This document shows, piece after piece, positions 44,011 to 54,700 of a stretch of DNA of 64,000 bases. Below the pieces are notes generated by a model. That model ran no database searches, was not told the DNA's origin, and was given only the letters and a program-made list of their open reading frames with translations. The position numbers and the translations under genes were made by a program. Source of the DNA: Opitutia bacterium. GTDB taxonomy: Bacteria > Verrucomicrobiota > Verrucomicrobiia > Opitutales > Opitutaceae. Position 1 is the stretch's first letter; the number at the start of each line of letters is the position of its first letter. The stretch covers positions 17,632 to 81,631 of the forward strand of contig CANJIU010000032.1 of the NCBI GenBank assembly GCA_947474365.1. Direction: 5' to 3'.

Positions 44011-45009
44011 TTAGGAAATTTGCTGTTTGGCCATGAAGTCCTTCAGGGCCAGGAGGTCCTTCTTCATCAAACCGGGAAATTTCTCCCGCTTTTCCGCGTC
44101 GGACATCTTCGTGCGTTCAAATGGTTCATATTCGAGATGCACTGACATCGGGCCCGCGATCTGCAGTTCGCGCACGAGTTTGAAATACGCGTTGAACGGC
44201 ACGATGCCCTCGCCGATGGGGACGTTTTCCACTGTCGCCTTCCCCGGCGCCTGCTCCCACTTGAAGTCCTTCAAGTCGGTGCACTTGATCCATGGGGCCA
44301 GTAGTCGCAGCGCGACCGGCCACGATTGTCCGCCCTCCACGACGGCGTGACGGATGTCATACTGGACGCCCATCCCGCGGGGATCGATGTCGTGCAGCAG
44401 CGCGTGCAAATCCCAGATCGCGCTGCCCACGCGCGTGCCAGCGTGGTTCTGGATCGCTCCATGAATTCCCAGGCTCGCGTTGAGGGCCGCGAGTTCCTTC
44501 AGGCCCGGTTTCAACTTCTCGTGCGTGCCCGTCACGCCGAGCTTCTGGTCGTAGTTGAAGTTCCCCATCCGGTAGCACTTCACCCCAAGCCTGGCTGCCG
44601 TTTTCAGCACCGTTTCCGTCTGCTTGTCGCGCGCACTGGTAATCTCCGTGGTGATCAACTCGACCTTGAGTCCGGCGGCATGCGCGGCGTCGATCGCCCG
44701 TGGCAGATCCTCCTGCACGCGCTCCGGCAACACGTGGCCCTGCGCGACGCGGACGGTGTAATCGATGCCACCATAGCCTGCGGCCTTCACCATCGCCGCC
44801 GTGTCCGCGTATGACATCCAGTGCAGCGGTTTGGAAAAAACGTGGATGACCGTCGGGCCGCCCGGGGTGGATTTCGCGGGTTTCGGATCTGCCGCGCACA
44901 ACGGGGACCCGGCACCGATTAGGGGCAGCGCGGCGCCGGCCAGAGCGAGACGGGAGACGAAGTCACGGCGCGAGACGGGAGCGGGGTTGGGATCAGGGTT
45001 CATGGGCAT
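44011..45009 (-). CDS. Sugar phosphate isomerase/epimerase-type TIM-barrel protein, Tat-exported
   Basis: A 332-residue protein with a twin-arginine signal 'SRRDFVSRLALAG' (about 13-25) and cleavage near LCAAD. The xylose-isomerase-like TIM barrel shows 'KCYRMGNFNYD', 'IQNHAGT' (about 195) and 'IKCTDLKDFKW' (about 240). It resembles the protein at 25304 in family, but its flanking genes are different. It leads directly into two enolase-superfamily genes, suggesting sequential processing of a sugar or sugar acid. The ATG at 45003 is equally possible as start. Confidence 0.88.
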   Translation of the reverse strand: MPMNPDPNPAPVSRRDFVSRLALAGAALPLIGAGSPLCAADPKPAKSTPGGPTVIHVFSKPLHWMSYADTAAMVKAAGYGGIDYTVRVAQGHVLPERVQEDLPRAIDAAHAAGLKVELITTEITSARDKQTETVLKTAARLGVKCYRMGNFNYDQKLGVTGTHEKLKPGLKELAALNASLGIHGAIQNHAGTRVGSAIWDLHALLHDIDPRGMGVQYDIRHAVVEGGQSWPVALRLLAPWIKCTDLKDFKWEQAPGKATVENVPIGEGIVPFNAYFKLVRELQIAGPMSVHLEYEPFERTKMSDAEKREKFPGLMKKDLLALKDFMAKQQIS

Positions 45010-45111
45010 AGAAGGGTGCGGACCCGATTCAGGCAGCGGGGCTGCGCTGCCGCCAGAGTGAACTTTCTGATTTCCAAGCGCCGACCGCCGGGGCGGCCGT
45101 ACGCCTGCGGC

Positions 45112-45564
45112 TCACCCCTTGCCGCCCCGGAGTAACACCAGATGGTCGATGCCCTTCGTTTCGAATTCGCGCCAGTAGCTGTCTTCCATGGCGGTGAGCC
45201 GCTCTTCCTCGTCCTCGGTCAGTTCGTCGCTGAGCTTGGTTGCGCCCAATTCCGAACGGAGGTCGCGCTCCGCCAATCGCGCCACGAGTTCGCTCCAAAA
45301 GGCATCCTCGACAAACTGATCGATCTTTTCCCGGGCGGGACCGCTCGTGAGTTTCTCGTTGGGGAAGAACTGACCGTTCACGTCGACTTCGATGAGATCG
45401 GCGCAGCCGAGGGGTTCGGCGAGTGCGAATACCTTTTGCGCGATGTCGGCGTAGCGCTCCGGCATGGTCGCTGGATCATCCGGACGGGTGCCCGCCACCC
45501 AGAGCCCGAGGTGGGCGAGTTCAAGCAGTCGGGCGTATTCCTTCGGCGTAAACGAAACCTTCAT
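45112..45564 (-). CDS. Conserved-type hypothetical protein, 150 aa
   Basis: Not recognised. It is an acidic soluble protein with no signal peptide or membrane segment. The sequence is well formed (no long low-complexity stretches; 'FTPKEYARLLELAHLGLWV' near the start and a Glu-rich 'DELTEDEEERLTAME' near residues 113-127). It ends about 100 bp before the TIM-barrel gene and could be transcribed with it. Codon use and the amino-acid composition support a real gene; no function can be proposed. Confidence 0.7.
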   Translation of the reverse strand: MKVSFTPKEYARLLELAHLGLWVAGTRPDDPATMPERYADIAQKVFALAEPLGCADLIEVDVNGQFFPNEKLTSGPAREKIDQFVEDAFWSELVARLAERDLRSELGATKLSDELTEDEEERLTAMEDSYWREFETKGIDHLVLLRGGKG

Positions 45565-45812
45565 GCGGTAGAGAGGATGCGTTCCATGCAGGCGCGCAAG
45601 ATTGGAGTGACGGATTTGCGATGCCGTCGAGGGCTGACAGCTGGGATCAAACCACCTCCGAAGATTGGTCGCTCAGCGCTCGGCTCTGATCCGCTTGCCC
45701 GTCTGCAGAGCAACATGGGTTTTGCTCACCGCGTAATCGTTCCTGATCAGTGCACCGTGTTCGTCCCCCGATGACATCGTGGCGCTCAGTCCGTCTTGCC
45801 GCCGACAACGCG

Positions 45813-46367
45813 TTACCCTGGGATTTTTCCGGTTGCTGGTCCCGGATCGGCCTTGGTGTAAAATCGCTCGTGCATCAGCAAAAAGAGCCGGTGCACCGCC
45901 TGGCTCAATTCTGCGAAGGTGTCGGCCGCGGCTCCGTCAGCGCGGCCTGATTCCAAGCGACGTTGCGTGCGGCGGAAGCGTTCGCTCAGCGAGCGATGGT
46001 CCTCGAAATCGCCCAATTCGCGCAGGAGCCGGCGCACTTGGTCTGCCTGCCGTCGGGCCCTTTTGACCAACCGCAGCGCGGCGGCGAACGTGATCCGGCC
46101 GGCGTGGGCGGCCTTGAACACGCCGCACTCGTAAACCCGGCACTGCAACGGCCGATCGGCGTAGAGGCGGCAGGAGCGATCCGCGCACAAGGCCGCGCAC
46201 GGCTGGGGAAAGTGCACGATCGGCGGCGCGGCGCGGGAGCTCGAAACGGGCAGTCCGAGCGTCTTCAATTTCGTCGCGTCGTCGCCCGGCCCGAGCCGGA
46301 CGTTGTCGAAGAGCGTGCCGTCGCAGCAGAGCCCGCAGGCGAGGCAGAGTTTTTCGCCGGATTTCAC
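45813..46367 (-). CDS. YkgJ-type cysteine-cluster protein
   Basis: About 184 residues from a GTG at 46367; a longer reading frame runs on into the neighbouring metallo-beta-lactamase gene and was rejected. The Cys signature is 'CLACGLCCDG' near residue 9 and a second cluster 'C..C....C.....RPLQCRVYEC' at about 55-80, matching the CxxCxxCC metal-chelating (zinc or iron) family. The C-terminal half is basic and helical. Members of this family have no agreed function. The neighbouring enzymes give no clear clue. Confidence 0.85.
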   Translation of the reverse strand: MKSGEKLCLACGLCCDGTLFDNVRLGPGDDATKLKTLGLPVSSSRAAPPIVHFPQPCAALCADRSCRLYADRPLQCRVYECGVFKAAHAGRITFAAALRLVKRARRQADQVRRLLRELGDFEDHRSLSERFRRTQRRLESGRADGAAADTFAELSQAVHRLFLLMHERFYTKADPGPATGKIPG

Positions 46368-46422
46368 ACCCCACCATCCGGTGGCCGGTGGTCGGAGTGC
46401 AAGCCGGGGTTCTCGCGCCGGC

Positions 46423-47274
46423 CTAGGGTGCGCCGGTGCCGGGATGCTTCTTCTGTCGGTCCCATTCCGTCCGGAATGCAGCCTCCTTCGTCGTGATGTA
46501 CGTCTGGTAGCCGGCGGGATCGATGAACGGGTTGGCGCCACTGCCCTTCGATTTCTCGAATTTCTCCTTCATCCCGAAATAGCCGCCGTGGGCGCCGAGA
46601 AAAAGATCCACGGGCAGTTTCTGCAGCACGTTGAAACAACGGACATAGTCCTCCGCAATTTGCGGATAGGCTTTGTTTCCAACCAGGATATAGCCCGGAT
46701 TGACGTTCGGGCTGCCGATGATCACCGCATTCAAGGTCCGTCCGCCCTCCGGCACGCGCATCGTCCAGGTGGTGCAGCCCTTCGTGTGCCCGGGGGTGAG
46801 GCGCGCGGTCAGGGTCGAGCCGCCGATTTCGACGGTGTCGTTGTCGTGGAGCACGCGATCGACCTTTGCGCCCGGGCGGCCGGACGCGGTGCTTTCGACC
46901 TGGGCGACGTCGGGCTCCATCACCATCACGCGGGCGCCCGTCTCCTTCTGGATGAGGCCGACGGCTGCGTCGTGGTCTCCGTGCGCATGGCTGATGAGGA
47001 GGATTTTCGTGTCGGTGTACGTGAAGCCGAGCTGCGCGATGCTTTTTCGCAGCAACGGCAGATCCTGAGGATAATTGGCGTTGATCAGGATGTTTCCCTG
47101 CGGCGTGTGGACGAGGTAGATCGCCAAATCGGCGGTGCCGACGTAATGGAGGTTACCGGCGATTTTGAAGGCCGGGAACTCAACGTGCCAGTCGTCCCGC
47201 GAGGCGGCAGAAATTCGCCCGATCAGGACGAAGGAGAGGAGGAGGAGGGGAAGACAGCGCCGGAAGCGTTTCAT
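46423..47274 (-). CDS. Subclass B3-like metallo-beta-lactamase
   Basis: A 283-residue exported metallo-hydrolase. The signal peptide ends near residue 24 (ISAAS). All six zinc ligands expected of subclass B3 are present: H96-A-H98-G-D100-H101, H163 in 'TPGHTKG' and H229 in 'GAHGGYFGM'. The leading block 'GTADLAIYLVHTPQGNILIN' (46-65) is also B3/GOB-like. The length matches the subclass (about 270-290). Beta-lactam hydrolysis is plausible but unproven, and environmental B3 homologues may have other substrates. It lies 33 bp downstream of an SGNH hydrolase in a run of co-directional genes. Confidence 0.87.
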   Translation of the reverse strand: MKRFRRCLPLLLLSFVLIGRISAASRDDWHVEFPAFKIAGNLHYVGTADLAIYLVHTPQGNILINANYPQDLPLLRKSIAQLGFTYTDTKILLISHAHGDHDAAVGLIQKETGARVMVMEPDVAQVESTASGRPGAKVDRVLHDNDTVEIGGSTLTARLTPGHTKGCTTWTMRVPEGGRTLNAVIIGSPNVNPGYILVGNKAYPQIAEDYVRCFNVLQKLPVDLFLGAHGGYFGMKEKFEKSKGSGANPFIDPAGYQTYITTKEAAFRTEWDRQKKHPGTGAP

Positions 47275-47307
47275 GGAAGGCGGGGGGATTTGGGCCGCGG
47301 AGAAGGC

Positions 47308-48291
47308 TCACGGTTTCTCTTTGATCGTGATGGGGGTGAAGGTGGCGAGCGGAGTGCGGCCCTTCATCGCCGAGAGTTCGTCGAAGGCGACCTGCTGCAG
47401 GGCGACGGCCTGGGGCTGCGAGAGACCGAGCTCGAAGGCGGCGCGCTCACTCTTTCCGAGGGAGCGGGGATCGAGTCCGGTGAGATCGCCGAAGACCATC
47501 AGCGCCTCGAGGTAGTAACCATAGGTGCTCGGATGATAGTGATCGTACGTCCAGAGATCGAGCTGGCCGAAGGCGATGCCGTCGTAGGGATTCGGATCCG
47601 CCACGCCCGTCCGAAAGGCGCGGTTCCAGGCCTCGCCGACGGGGATCACGCCGCGGATGTACGGCGTCCCGGCGGCGGCCCGATCATAGGCCGCGCGGAC
47701 ATCCTTCGCCATCTGTTCGATCGGCCGGCCGTGCCAATATCCGGATTCCGGATACACCTGATCCGCCCGCGACCACGTGGCGATGAGGCGGATGTCGACC
47801 TTGGGGTTTTTCCCGTGCAGCAGTTCCGCGACTTGTTTCGCCGTGCTGATCAAGAGCGCCGGGTCGCCGGGTTTCTCGCGGTTGAGCGTGCTGTAGCCCA
47901 GCATCACGACGTGATCCCAGGAACGCCCGATCACGTCGGCTTTTTCCGCGAGGTGAAAGTCGAGACCCTTGCCCGGCGAGGTCTCCAGGCTGACGGCGTA
48001 GTTCCGGCCGGCCTGCCGGGCGAACAGGTTGAACACGGCGGGCACGCCGCCGATGCCCTCGCCGTTCAGGTCGGTGACGGTGTTGGCGCGATAGAAGCGC
48101 ACGGCCGAGCCCGCGCCGAAGAGGAAGCTGTTGCCGATGAACAGAACGCTCGGCGCGGTGCGCGGGGCAGGAGGGGCCGGTTTCGACGGTGCTTGGGCGA
48201 GAAGGGCCGAAGCGAGGAAGGGCAGTAGCAACGCGCGATGCGCACGGCGCAGGACCGTTCCGGCAAAACGGCGGGTAGTGCTGAGTCGCAT
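47308..48291 (-). CDS. SGNH-type hydrolase/esterase, exported
   Basis: About 327 residues from the ATG at 48291. A long basic signal peptide (two Arg clusters, then LLLPFLASALLAQ) precedes block I 'VLFIGNSFLFG' with the probable catalytic Ser55. The family's terminal Asp/His block is 'TYDHYHPSTYGYYLEAL' near residue 260. Such enzymes remove acyl groups such as acetate from polysaccharides or lipids. It sits immediately downstream of a TBDR (about 24 bp) and upstream of the B3-type enzyme. A carbohydrate esterase role would fit. Confidence 0.82.
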   Translation of the reverse strand: MRLSTTRRFAGTVLRRAHRALLLPFLASALLAQAPSKPAPPAPRTAPSVLFIGNSFLFGAGSAVRFYRANTVTDLNGEGIGGVPAVFNLFARQAGRNYAVSLETSPGKGLDFHLAEKADVIGRSWDHVVMLGYSTLNREKPGDPALLISTAKQVAELLHGKNPKVDIRLIATWSRADQVYPESGYWHGRPIEQMAKDVRAAYDRAAAGTPYIRGVIPVGEAWNRAFRTGVADPNPYDGIAFGQLDLWTYDHYHPSTYGYYLEALMVFGDLTGLDPRSLGKSERAAFELGLSQPQAVALQQVAFDELSAMKGRTPLATFTPITIKEKP

Positions 48292-48314
48292 CGTGGATTC
48301 CATGAGTGCAGTGG

Positions 48315-51300
48315 TCAGAATTTCTTCGTGACTGTGACGGAATACATCCGACCCTTCGCGAGCGCATTGTAGAGCGCGGGCTCGTAGGTGTTGTTGTCGT
48401 CGGAGAGCGGGGGCGCGGCGTTGAAGAGATTGTTCACGCCAACGCGAAGGCTGGTGTCGCGCAGCCAGCTCCGGATGTCGGACTTGCCGAGGCGGTAGGA
48501 AACGAAGGCGTTGTAGGTCTCGCTGTCGCGCCCCACCATCCGGTAGACGGTGCTGCCGTTCGTGAACACCGGCTGGATGTAGGAGGGCGAGCCGAGCGAC
48601 TCATAGACCGCCCGGCTGGTGGTGACACCGGACAGGGTGAAGTGTCCGGTGTAGAACATGCCGAGCCCGGCGCTCCAATTCTCGCGCCGCCAGGTGAGCT
48701 GGGCATTGCCGCGCCATTTGGGGGAGGCGCCGGAGGTGGCCGCCAGGTTGCTTTCCAGCAGTTCCGTCCGGGACTGGCCGCGGGCGGTGTAGGTATAAAA
48801 CGAGTTCAGCTTCGTCCAGTTGGACTCGAACGTGAAGTTGCCGAGCGACATGGGCCGGAAGCGATAGTTGAGGCCGAAATCGAAGCCGTTCACGAATTGC
48901 TCGGCTTTGTTGAAATACGTGGTGCGCAGGTAATCGATCGCGCCGACGACGGCACGCTGGGCGCTCGGCGCGCGGGTGGCGTTGTAGGCCGCGAAGAAAT
49001 TGCGGTCCTCCTGCGTGACGGGCAGGCGAACCACGGATCCGTCGCCCTGGTATTTTGCGGAGCCGGAGCCGAGATCAATTGCGCTGATGCTCTGGCCGGC
49101 GGCGAGCGCGGCCTGCGTCGCGGCGACGAGGGCGTCGCGGTCGTCGTTGATGGTGCCGCTGGAGCCCAGGATGTCCCGGTGCCGGATTTCGTAGTAGTCG
49201 ACGGTCAGCGAGAGTCCGCGCACCTGGGGCACATCGATCACGATGCCCGACGAAATGCCCTTCGATTTTTCGGGTTTCAGATCCGGGTTGCCGGCGGTGC
49301 GGTTGATGCGGTTCAGGCTCTGGTCGGTCAGCTGCTGCGTGACGGTGGAGCGGTAGGTGTCCTGGCTGTTGAGGACCGTGCCGATGAAACTTCCACGATA
49401 CAGCGCCGGCAGCGACGGCGGCCGGAAGCCCTGGCTGCGCGACGCGCGCACCATGATCCATTCCGTGGGTTTCCACGTCAGGCCATATTTGGGGCTCACG
49501 GTGTTGCCGAAATCGCTATAGTGTTCCGACCGCGCGGCGGCGCTCAGTTCGAATGACTGGACGAGCGGCAGTTTGAAGTTGTGGCCGACGAGCGGGATGA
49601 GCGCCTCGGCATACCCGGAAATCGCCTTGCGATTGGCGAAGGTGTCAGGGATCGACGAAGAGCTGACGACATCGGAGCGCGAGGGATCCAGACCGGAGCC
49701 CACGGGATTGAGGCCGGCGAAAGGCGCGCGGATGTCGCTGAAATCCTCAAGGCGGTATTCGCCACCGAGCGCGAGGCTGAGGTGGTTTCCACCCCACAGC
49801 GACCAGACCTCGCCCGTGGCGTTGAAGTCGATGCTCCGGAGCCGCGTCATGCCATCGCGCACGAAGGCCCCGTAGGTCGATTGCTTCACGGCGGCGGAAT
49901 TACGGAACGGGCCGGTGTCAACGAGCGCTCCATTTTGCACGGCGTAGCTGCGGCCGAAAGCGTTGAGTGCGCGCGCGGGGTCGGTCAGGAGCGCCGCCGC
50001 CTGGGTGAAGCTCGTGCGCTGGATGGGTTCGTTCTCGTTGGCGCGGCCTTCCGCGTGCATGACTGCAGCTTCCCAGGACCAAGAGTTGGCCAACCGGCCG
50101 CGCAAGCCCAGCAGGCCGCGGTAGGCCGTGTTGGTCACCGTGTCCTCGCGTGAGCCAAAATCCCAGAAGCGGTGATTGGTCACGTTGACCGCCGACGGTG
50201 TGCCGGTGAGGCGAGGCGTCCCGTCGGAATTGGGCGCGCCGGTGGGGTTCCAGAAACGTTCACCGAACGGATTGTAGGGGTTCGAGGCCGGGATCACGAG
50301 CAAGCCGTTGACGCTGCTCTGGTAGACATCGGGGTCGCGATCGATGATCGAGCGGGCGCCGTAGTAGTTGACGTCGGCGAAGACTGTGACGCGCGGGCTC
50401 AGATCATATTCGCCCGCGACAAAGACGTTGTTGCGGGTCGACTGCGGCTGCAGGGAGCGGGCGTCGTTGAGGTTCCAATAGTATTCCTTCCCAGGTCCGC
50501 TGGCGGCGCGCGCCGGAGCGGCGGAGGCGATGCCGGGCTGGCCGCTGCCGGTGGTCGGCGTGAGAAAGAACGCTCCGGTCGCACTGAAAAACGTCGTAGG
50601 AATACCAGTGGGCCGCTGGTTGGTGGCGATGAACGCGCCGTATTGATCGCGGCCGGTGGTCACGACGGTGTTGAACTGGCCGTAGGCACTTGTGGTCGTC
50701 CGCTTGTTGAAGGTCGCGTCGGTATAGACGTTCCACGGCGCCGGAGCGCGGGAAACGATGTCACCATCGGAGGAAAACGGGCGATCCCGCAGGAAGGTGC
50801 CGTTGCGGTCGTAGCGGTCGGCGGTGAAGATGAGCCGACCTTTCTTGTCCGCAAAATCGAGGCCGTGCGTGAGCGAGGCGCGATACTCGGTGCCGTCGCC
50901 GTATTCGGTGATCCCCCAGCGGAGCGACAATTCCGTGCCGCGAAAGCGCCGGTGCATCACATAATTGACGACCCCGGCCACGGCATCTGCACCGTAGATC
51001 GACGAAGCGCCGTCGCGCAGGATGTCCACCCGCTCGATGCCGCGGTTGGGCAGCTGGTTCACGTTTACCGACACCGCCGGGATGCCATTTTCATTCCAGC
51101 TGATCGGATGCGGCGCAATCCGTCGGCCATTGAGGAGGATGAGCGTGTTGCCGGACGCAAGGCCGCGGAACGAGATGTTCGCGTTGTCGCCCCGCGCATT
51201 CTGGGTTGCGAGCGCCGCCTCGTTGCCCGGCAGGCCCGCGGCCATTGGCAGCATGGCGAGCATGTCCGAGGGCTGGCCGGGGTCATAGATCTCGAGTTGC

Positions 51301-51503
51301 TCCGCCTTGACCGTGGTCACGGGGAGCGTCCGTTCCATCTCGATGCGCTTGATGTTCGAGCCGGTGACGGTGAATGTCTCGAGCGTGACGGTTTCGTCCT
51401 TGGCGGCGATGGCGGAGGGGGCGGGTGCGGTTTGCGCCATGCCGGCGCCGGGTAGTGCCAGCACGGCCAGTGCGGCCACGCGGAGTGCGAATGGGGTTTT
51501 CAT
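48315..51503 (-). CDS. TonB-dependent receptor (large, iron-complex/plug-barrel type)
   Basis: A 1062-residue receptor. The signal peptide ends near 'GAGMAQ' (about 24). The TonB-box-like 'ETFTVTGSNI' is at about 43-52, and the plug carries 'PSDMLAMLP', 'ISFRGLASGNTLILLNGRRI' and 'VDILRDGASSIYGADAVAG'. The barrel closes with 'VTVTKKF'. The plug differs from all other receptors in the window and resembles those of the Xanthomonas/Caulobacter type often tied to carbohydrates. It is followed by an SGNH hydrolase. A regulatory 260-bp gap separates it from the next receptor. Confidence 0.93.
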   Translation of the reverse strand: MKTPFALRVAALAVLALPGAGMAQTAPAPSAIAAKDETVTLETFTVTGSNIKRIEMERTLPVTTVKAEQLEIYDPGQPSDMLAMLPMAAGLPGNEAALATQNARGDNANISFRGLASGNTLILLNGRRIAPHPISWNENGIPAVSVNVNQLPNRGIERVDILRDGASSIYGADAVAGVVNYVMHRRFRGTELSLRWGITEYGDGTEYRASLTHGLDFADKKGRLIFTADRYDRNGTFLRDRPFSSDGDIVSRAPAPWNVYTDATFNKRTTTSAYGQFNTVVTTGRDQYGAFIATNQRPTGIPTTFFSATGAFFLTPTTGSGQPGIASAAPARAASGPGKEYYWNLNDARSLQPQSTRNNVFVAGEYDLSPRVTVFADVNYYGARSIIDRDPDVYQSSVNGLLVIPASNPYNPFGERFWNPTGAPNSDGTPRLTGTPSAVNVTNHRFWDFGSREDTVTNTAYRGLLGLRGRLANSWSWEAAVMHAEGRANENEPIQRTSFTQAAALLTDPARALNAFGRSYAVQNGALVDTGPFRNSAAVKQSTYGAFVRDGMTRLRSIDFNATGEVWSLWGGNHLSLALGGEYRLEDFSDIRAPFAGLNPVGSGLDPSRSDVVSSSSIPDTFANRKAISGYAEALIPLVGHNFKLPLVQSFELSAAARSEHYSDFGNTVSPKYGLTWKPTEWIMVRASRSQGFRPPSLPALYRGSFIGTVLNSQDTYRSTVTQQLTDQSLNRINRTAGNPDLKPEKSKGISSGIVIDVPQVRGLSLTVDYYEIRHRDILGSSGTINDDRDALVAATQAALAAGQSISAIDLGSGSAKYQGDGSVVRLPVTQEDRNFFAAYNATRAPSAQRAVVGAIDYLRTTYFNKAEQFVNGFDFGLNYRFRPMSLGNFTFESNWTKLNSFYTYTARGQSRTELLESNLAATSGASPKWRGNAQLTWRRENWSAGLGMFYTGHFTLSGVTTSRAVYESLGSPSYIQPVFTNGSTVYRMVGRDSETYNAFVSYRLGKSDIRSWLRDTSLRVGVNNLFNAAPPLSDDNNTYEPALYNALAKGRMYSVTVTKKF

Positions 51504-51764
51504 GGTTTGGTTGGTTGGGTTTTGGTTGAGCTAACGGCGCGAATTTCGCCCGATTACTTTGGAAGTCTTTCCCGATTGGCCGTCGCTGATGGCCTCCGAT
51601 ATGACCACCGGCCAAAGGGGTCGAATATCTAACCGGGTGCGGAGATGATTTGCTGCATCAGGACATCGGTCAATTCTTCAACGGGGTCGTCCAAAGGAAC
51701 TTTGAGCAAGCGCCGTCCGTCGCCGTGCTCTCGATCGGAGCGACGATGGCGGGGTTGGTCGGAG

Positions 51765-54700
51765 TCAGAACGTTCCCTTCAAGCCGACGGTCCAGAGCGG
51801 GTGATAGACTTCCCGCGCCCGGAAACGCGCATAGTCCGGGGTATGTGGGCCGTAGATTTTTTCATCCTCGGGAGCGTTGTTCACGTTGCGCACCGACACG
51901 AAGACGCCGAGCGACCGGCGGAGGAAGTATTCGGCGCTCACATCGACGAAGAGGCGCTTCTTGAAATAGCTGTAGGTGCCGGGCTCGATGTTGGTGCCGG
52001 TGACGGGACTCGTGCGCTTCTGGCCGCGGTAATTTTCGCTGATCCGCAGGTTCCACTTCGGTCGGGTCACGCTCAGGCCCCAGTTGGCGCTGAACGGGCT
52101 CATGTCCTGCAGGTCGTCCGTGTCCTTGGCCCGTTGGGAGGTGGCGTTGGCAAAGAACTGCGCACCGCGCGCCCACGCGGGAAGAAAGGTCAGCGCCTGT
52201 CGGTAATTGAATTCCATGCCGGTCATGCGGACGTTTGCCCGGTTGTTGGTCTGGGTTGCGACGGGATACTGGCCGTAGGTTTGCTCGTCCAATCCGTAGG
52301 TCGCGAGAAACTCGGGCGTCGCCGCAACGGTGACGCTGTCGAAGAAGTTTTTGAAGTCGCGGATGAAGAAGCCGGCGGTGAGTTGGCCGACCGTGCCGAA
52401 ATAATATTCGAGCCGCGCCACGTAACTGCGCGCCTGCCACGCCTTGATGGAGGCGTTGCTCGCCGTGATTCGGTCGGTGGATTTGGGCTGCTCGGTGTCC
52501 GGCAGGGTCAGGCCGCCGGCATACTGGCCGAAGTCGGGACGACCGACGGATTCGTAATAGGCGAAGCGGCCGATGACGTTTTCCGCAAAATTATAGGAGG
52601 CATTGAGACTCGGGAAGAGCCGGAGGTATTCCTTCCGCGCCCGGTAGCCGCGGTCGACGAGGACGAGCTGGGTGTAGGCGAGACCGGCGTTGGTAGGCAC
52701 GATCAGGAGCGGCGCGCCGGTGGCAGACTTGAGGACCTTCCCAGACGCGTCGCGCTGGTAGTCGCGGGTGGGGTCGTTGAGCGGCCCGTGCGCGTCGATG
52801 TTGGTTTGCTCGGCGCGCACGCCGGCGACCAGCTTCAGGCGGTTGCGGAAAAGCGACGCGTCGTTGCGCCAGAAGAGCGACGAGATGGTTTCGTTCACGA
52901 TCTTCGAGGCGTTGGTGGCGCTGGTGTAGTTGGCGACGGCGTTGCGGGTCCAGTGCCTGGGGTTCGCCTGGTAGTCCGCCCAGAGCTTCACGTTGTCCGC
53001 ATGCTGCTGCTTGGGCAGTCCCCAGGTGGGGATGCGTTCCGAATACGTCGCGTCGAGAAACGGCAGCGCGCTATCATCGTTGGGTTGTCCGTTCTGCTTC
53101 AGCGGCGTCGTGCTCGCGACCCCGTCGTTGCCGACCCAATTGTAGGTCTCCGTGCCCACGCCGCGCGCGTCACGGGTGCGGGTCCGCACGTCGGCGCCGA
53201 GTTTCACGGCCACGGTCACGCCGTGCAGGTCGAAATCGCGCCGCAGGTTGACGTAGGCCTGGCGCGCGATGTCCTGCGTCAACTTGCGGGTGCTGGTCGC
53301 CGAAACGATCGAATAGCCGTCGAGGCGGGACGGGTCGACGATTCGACCGGCCGGGTCGGTGACCGTGATCCGGCCCGGATTGAGATAGGAGATATCGTCA
53401 AATTTCACCTGGACGAAATTGCGCTGGAACGTGGCGCCGTTGAAGGCCCCCTTGTCGACGTCCTGAAAATGGATCCGTGAGTTGCCGTAGCTGCCGCCGG
53501 CTTCCGCCTTCCAGAGCGGGCCGTCGTGAAACCAGCGCAACGACGGCGTGGCCGTGAAGCCAAAGCGCAGCGCGCCGCTGTTGGCGATCGAGTATTGCCC
53601 GTTGTTGGCCGCGTTGCCCGTGGCGGGAAACGTGCTCGCCGATCCCCAGGCGTGCGTGGCGTCGAAGTTGCCCTGCGTGATGGTGTTGATCGTCAGGGTT
53701 TGAAAACGGTTTCCGGTGAGTTGCTTGAACAGACCGTAGTTGAAGGCGAAGGAAAGCCGGTCATGAGCGGCGGGACGCCAATCGACCGTCGTGGCGAACG
53801 AGTGTCGGGTCGTGTCGTGGCCACCGTCATACCAACCGAAGACGCCGAGGTACGGCTTGGTGGGGGTGGCGACGGAAGTTCCGGACGCGACGCCGCGCCA
53901 ATTCATCCCGGCGCGGTCGTGCGGGGAGTATTGCTCGGAGTATCCAGCCGAAACGGTGAAGCCAAAATTCTTGTTCACCGGCACGATCGCCGACGTCTCG
54001 ATCCCGGGGCGAATCTTGTAGCTCATTTCGCCGCCGAAGCCGGGGCCGGGGGTGCGCCGGCCAAAGGCGCGCTCCGAGTCCTTCCACATCCACGCCAGAC
54101 TGTAGGAGTAGGTCGGCCGGCTGCGCTCAAACGCGCTGCGCGGCACAAAATTCACGGAGCCGGCGAGCGCTGAACCCGAAACATCCGGCGTGGGCGAGCG
54201 GTTAACCTCCAGGCGGGAGACGTTGTTGAGGGAAACCTGGTCGAGCGCCACCTGCCGGCTCATGTTCGATGCGCCCCCGGTGCTGACGACATCGAAGCCA
54301 CCGATGGAAATCGGGACGTTGTTCGGGGGCACGCCGTCGATGGTGATCAGCCGCGGGTCGCCGTTCACGTAGTCCATCCTGACACCCGGGATAAATTTCA
54401 GGAACTCTCCCACCGCTCCGTCGACGATTGGGCCGAATTCATCGGCCGAGAGGACGTTGACGATGTTCTTGGCGAACCGCTGGTCGTTGACCGCGATGGC
54501 GGAGCCTTCCATTTCCTTTGAACTCGAGACTTGGAAGGCGCCCAGTTGGACGATGCCATTGGCCTCGGAGCCGGGGCCGCGGGTTTGGTCGCCGAAGGTG
54601 AAATCCTGTCGCGTCGCCTGGCCAGCGGCCACGACGACGCTCTCGGTCCGACTGTTGAGTCCCGTGAAAAACACCTTCACGCGTGCCGTGCCGGCGGGAA

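Noticed and set aside
51504..51764. Possible fourth copy of the shared block upstream of the receptor at 48315-51503
   Set aside because: Only a CAGCGACGG-like stretch is seen; CCTGAG at the right distance and a TAnnnT box are absent.
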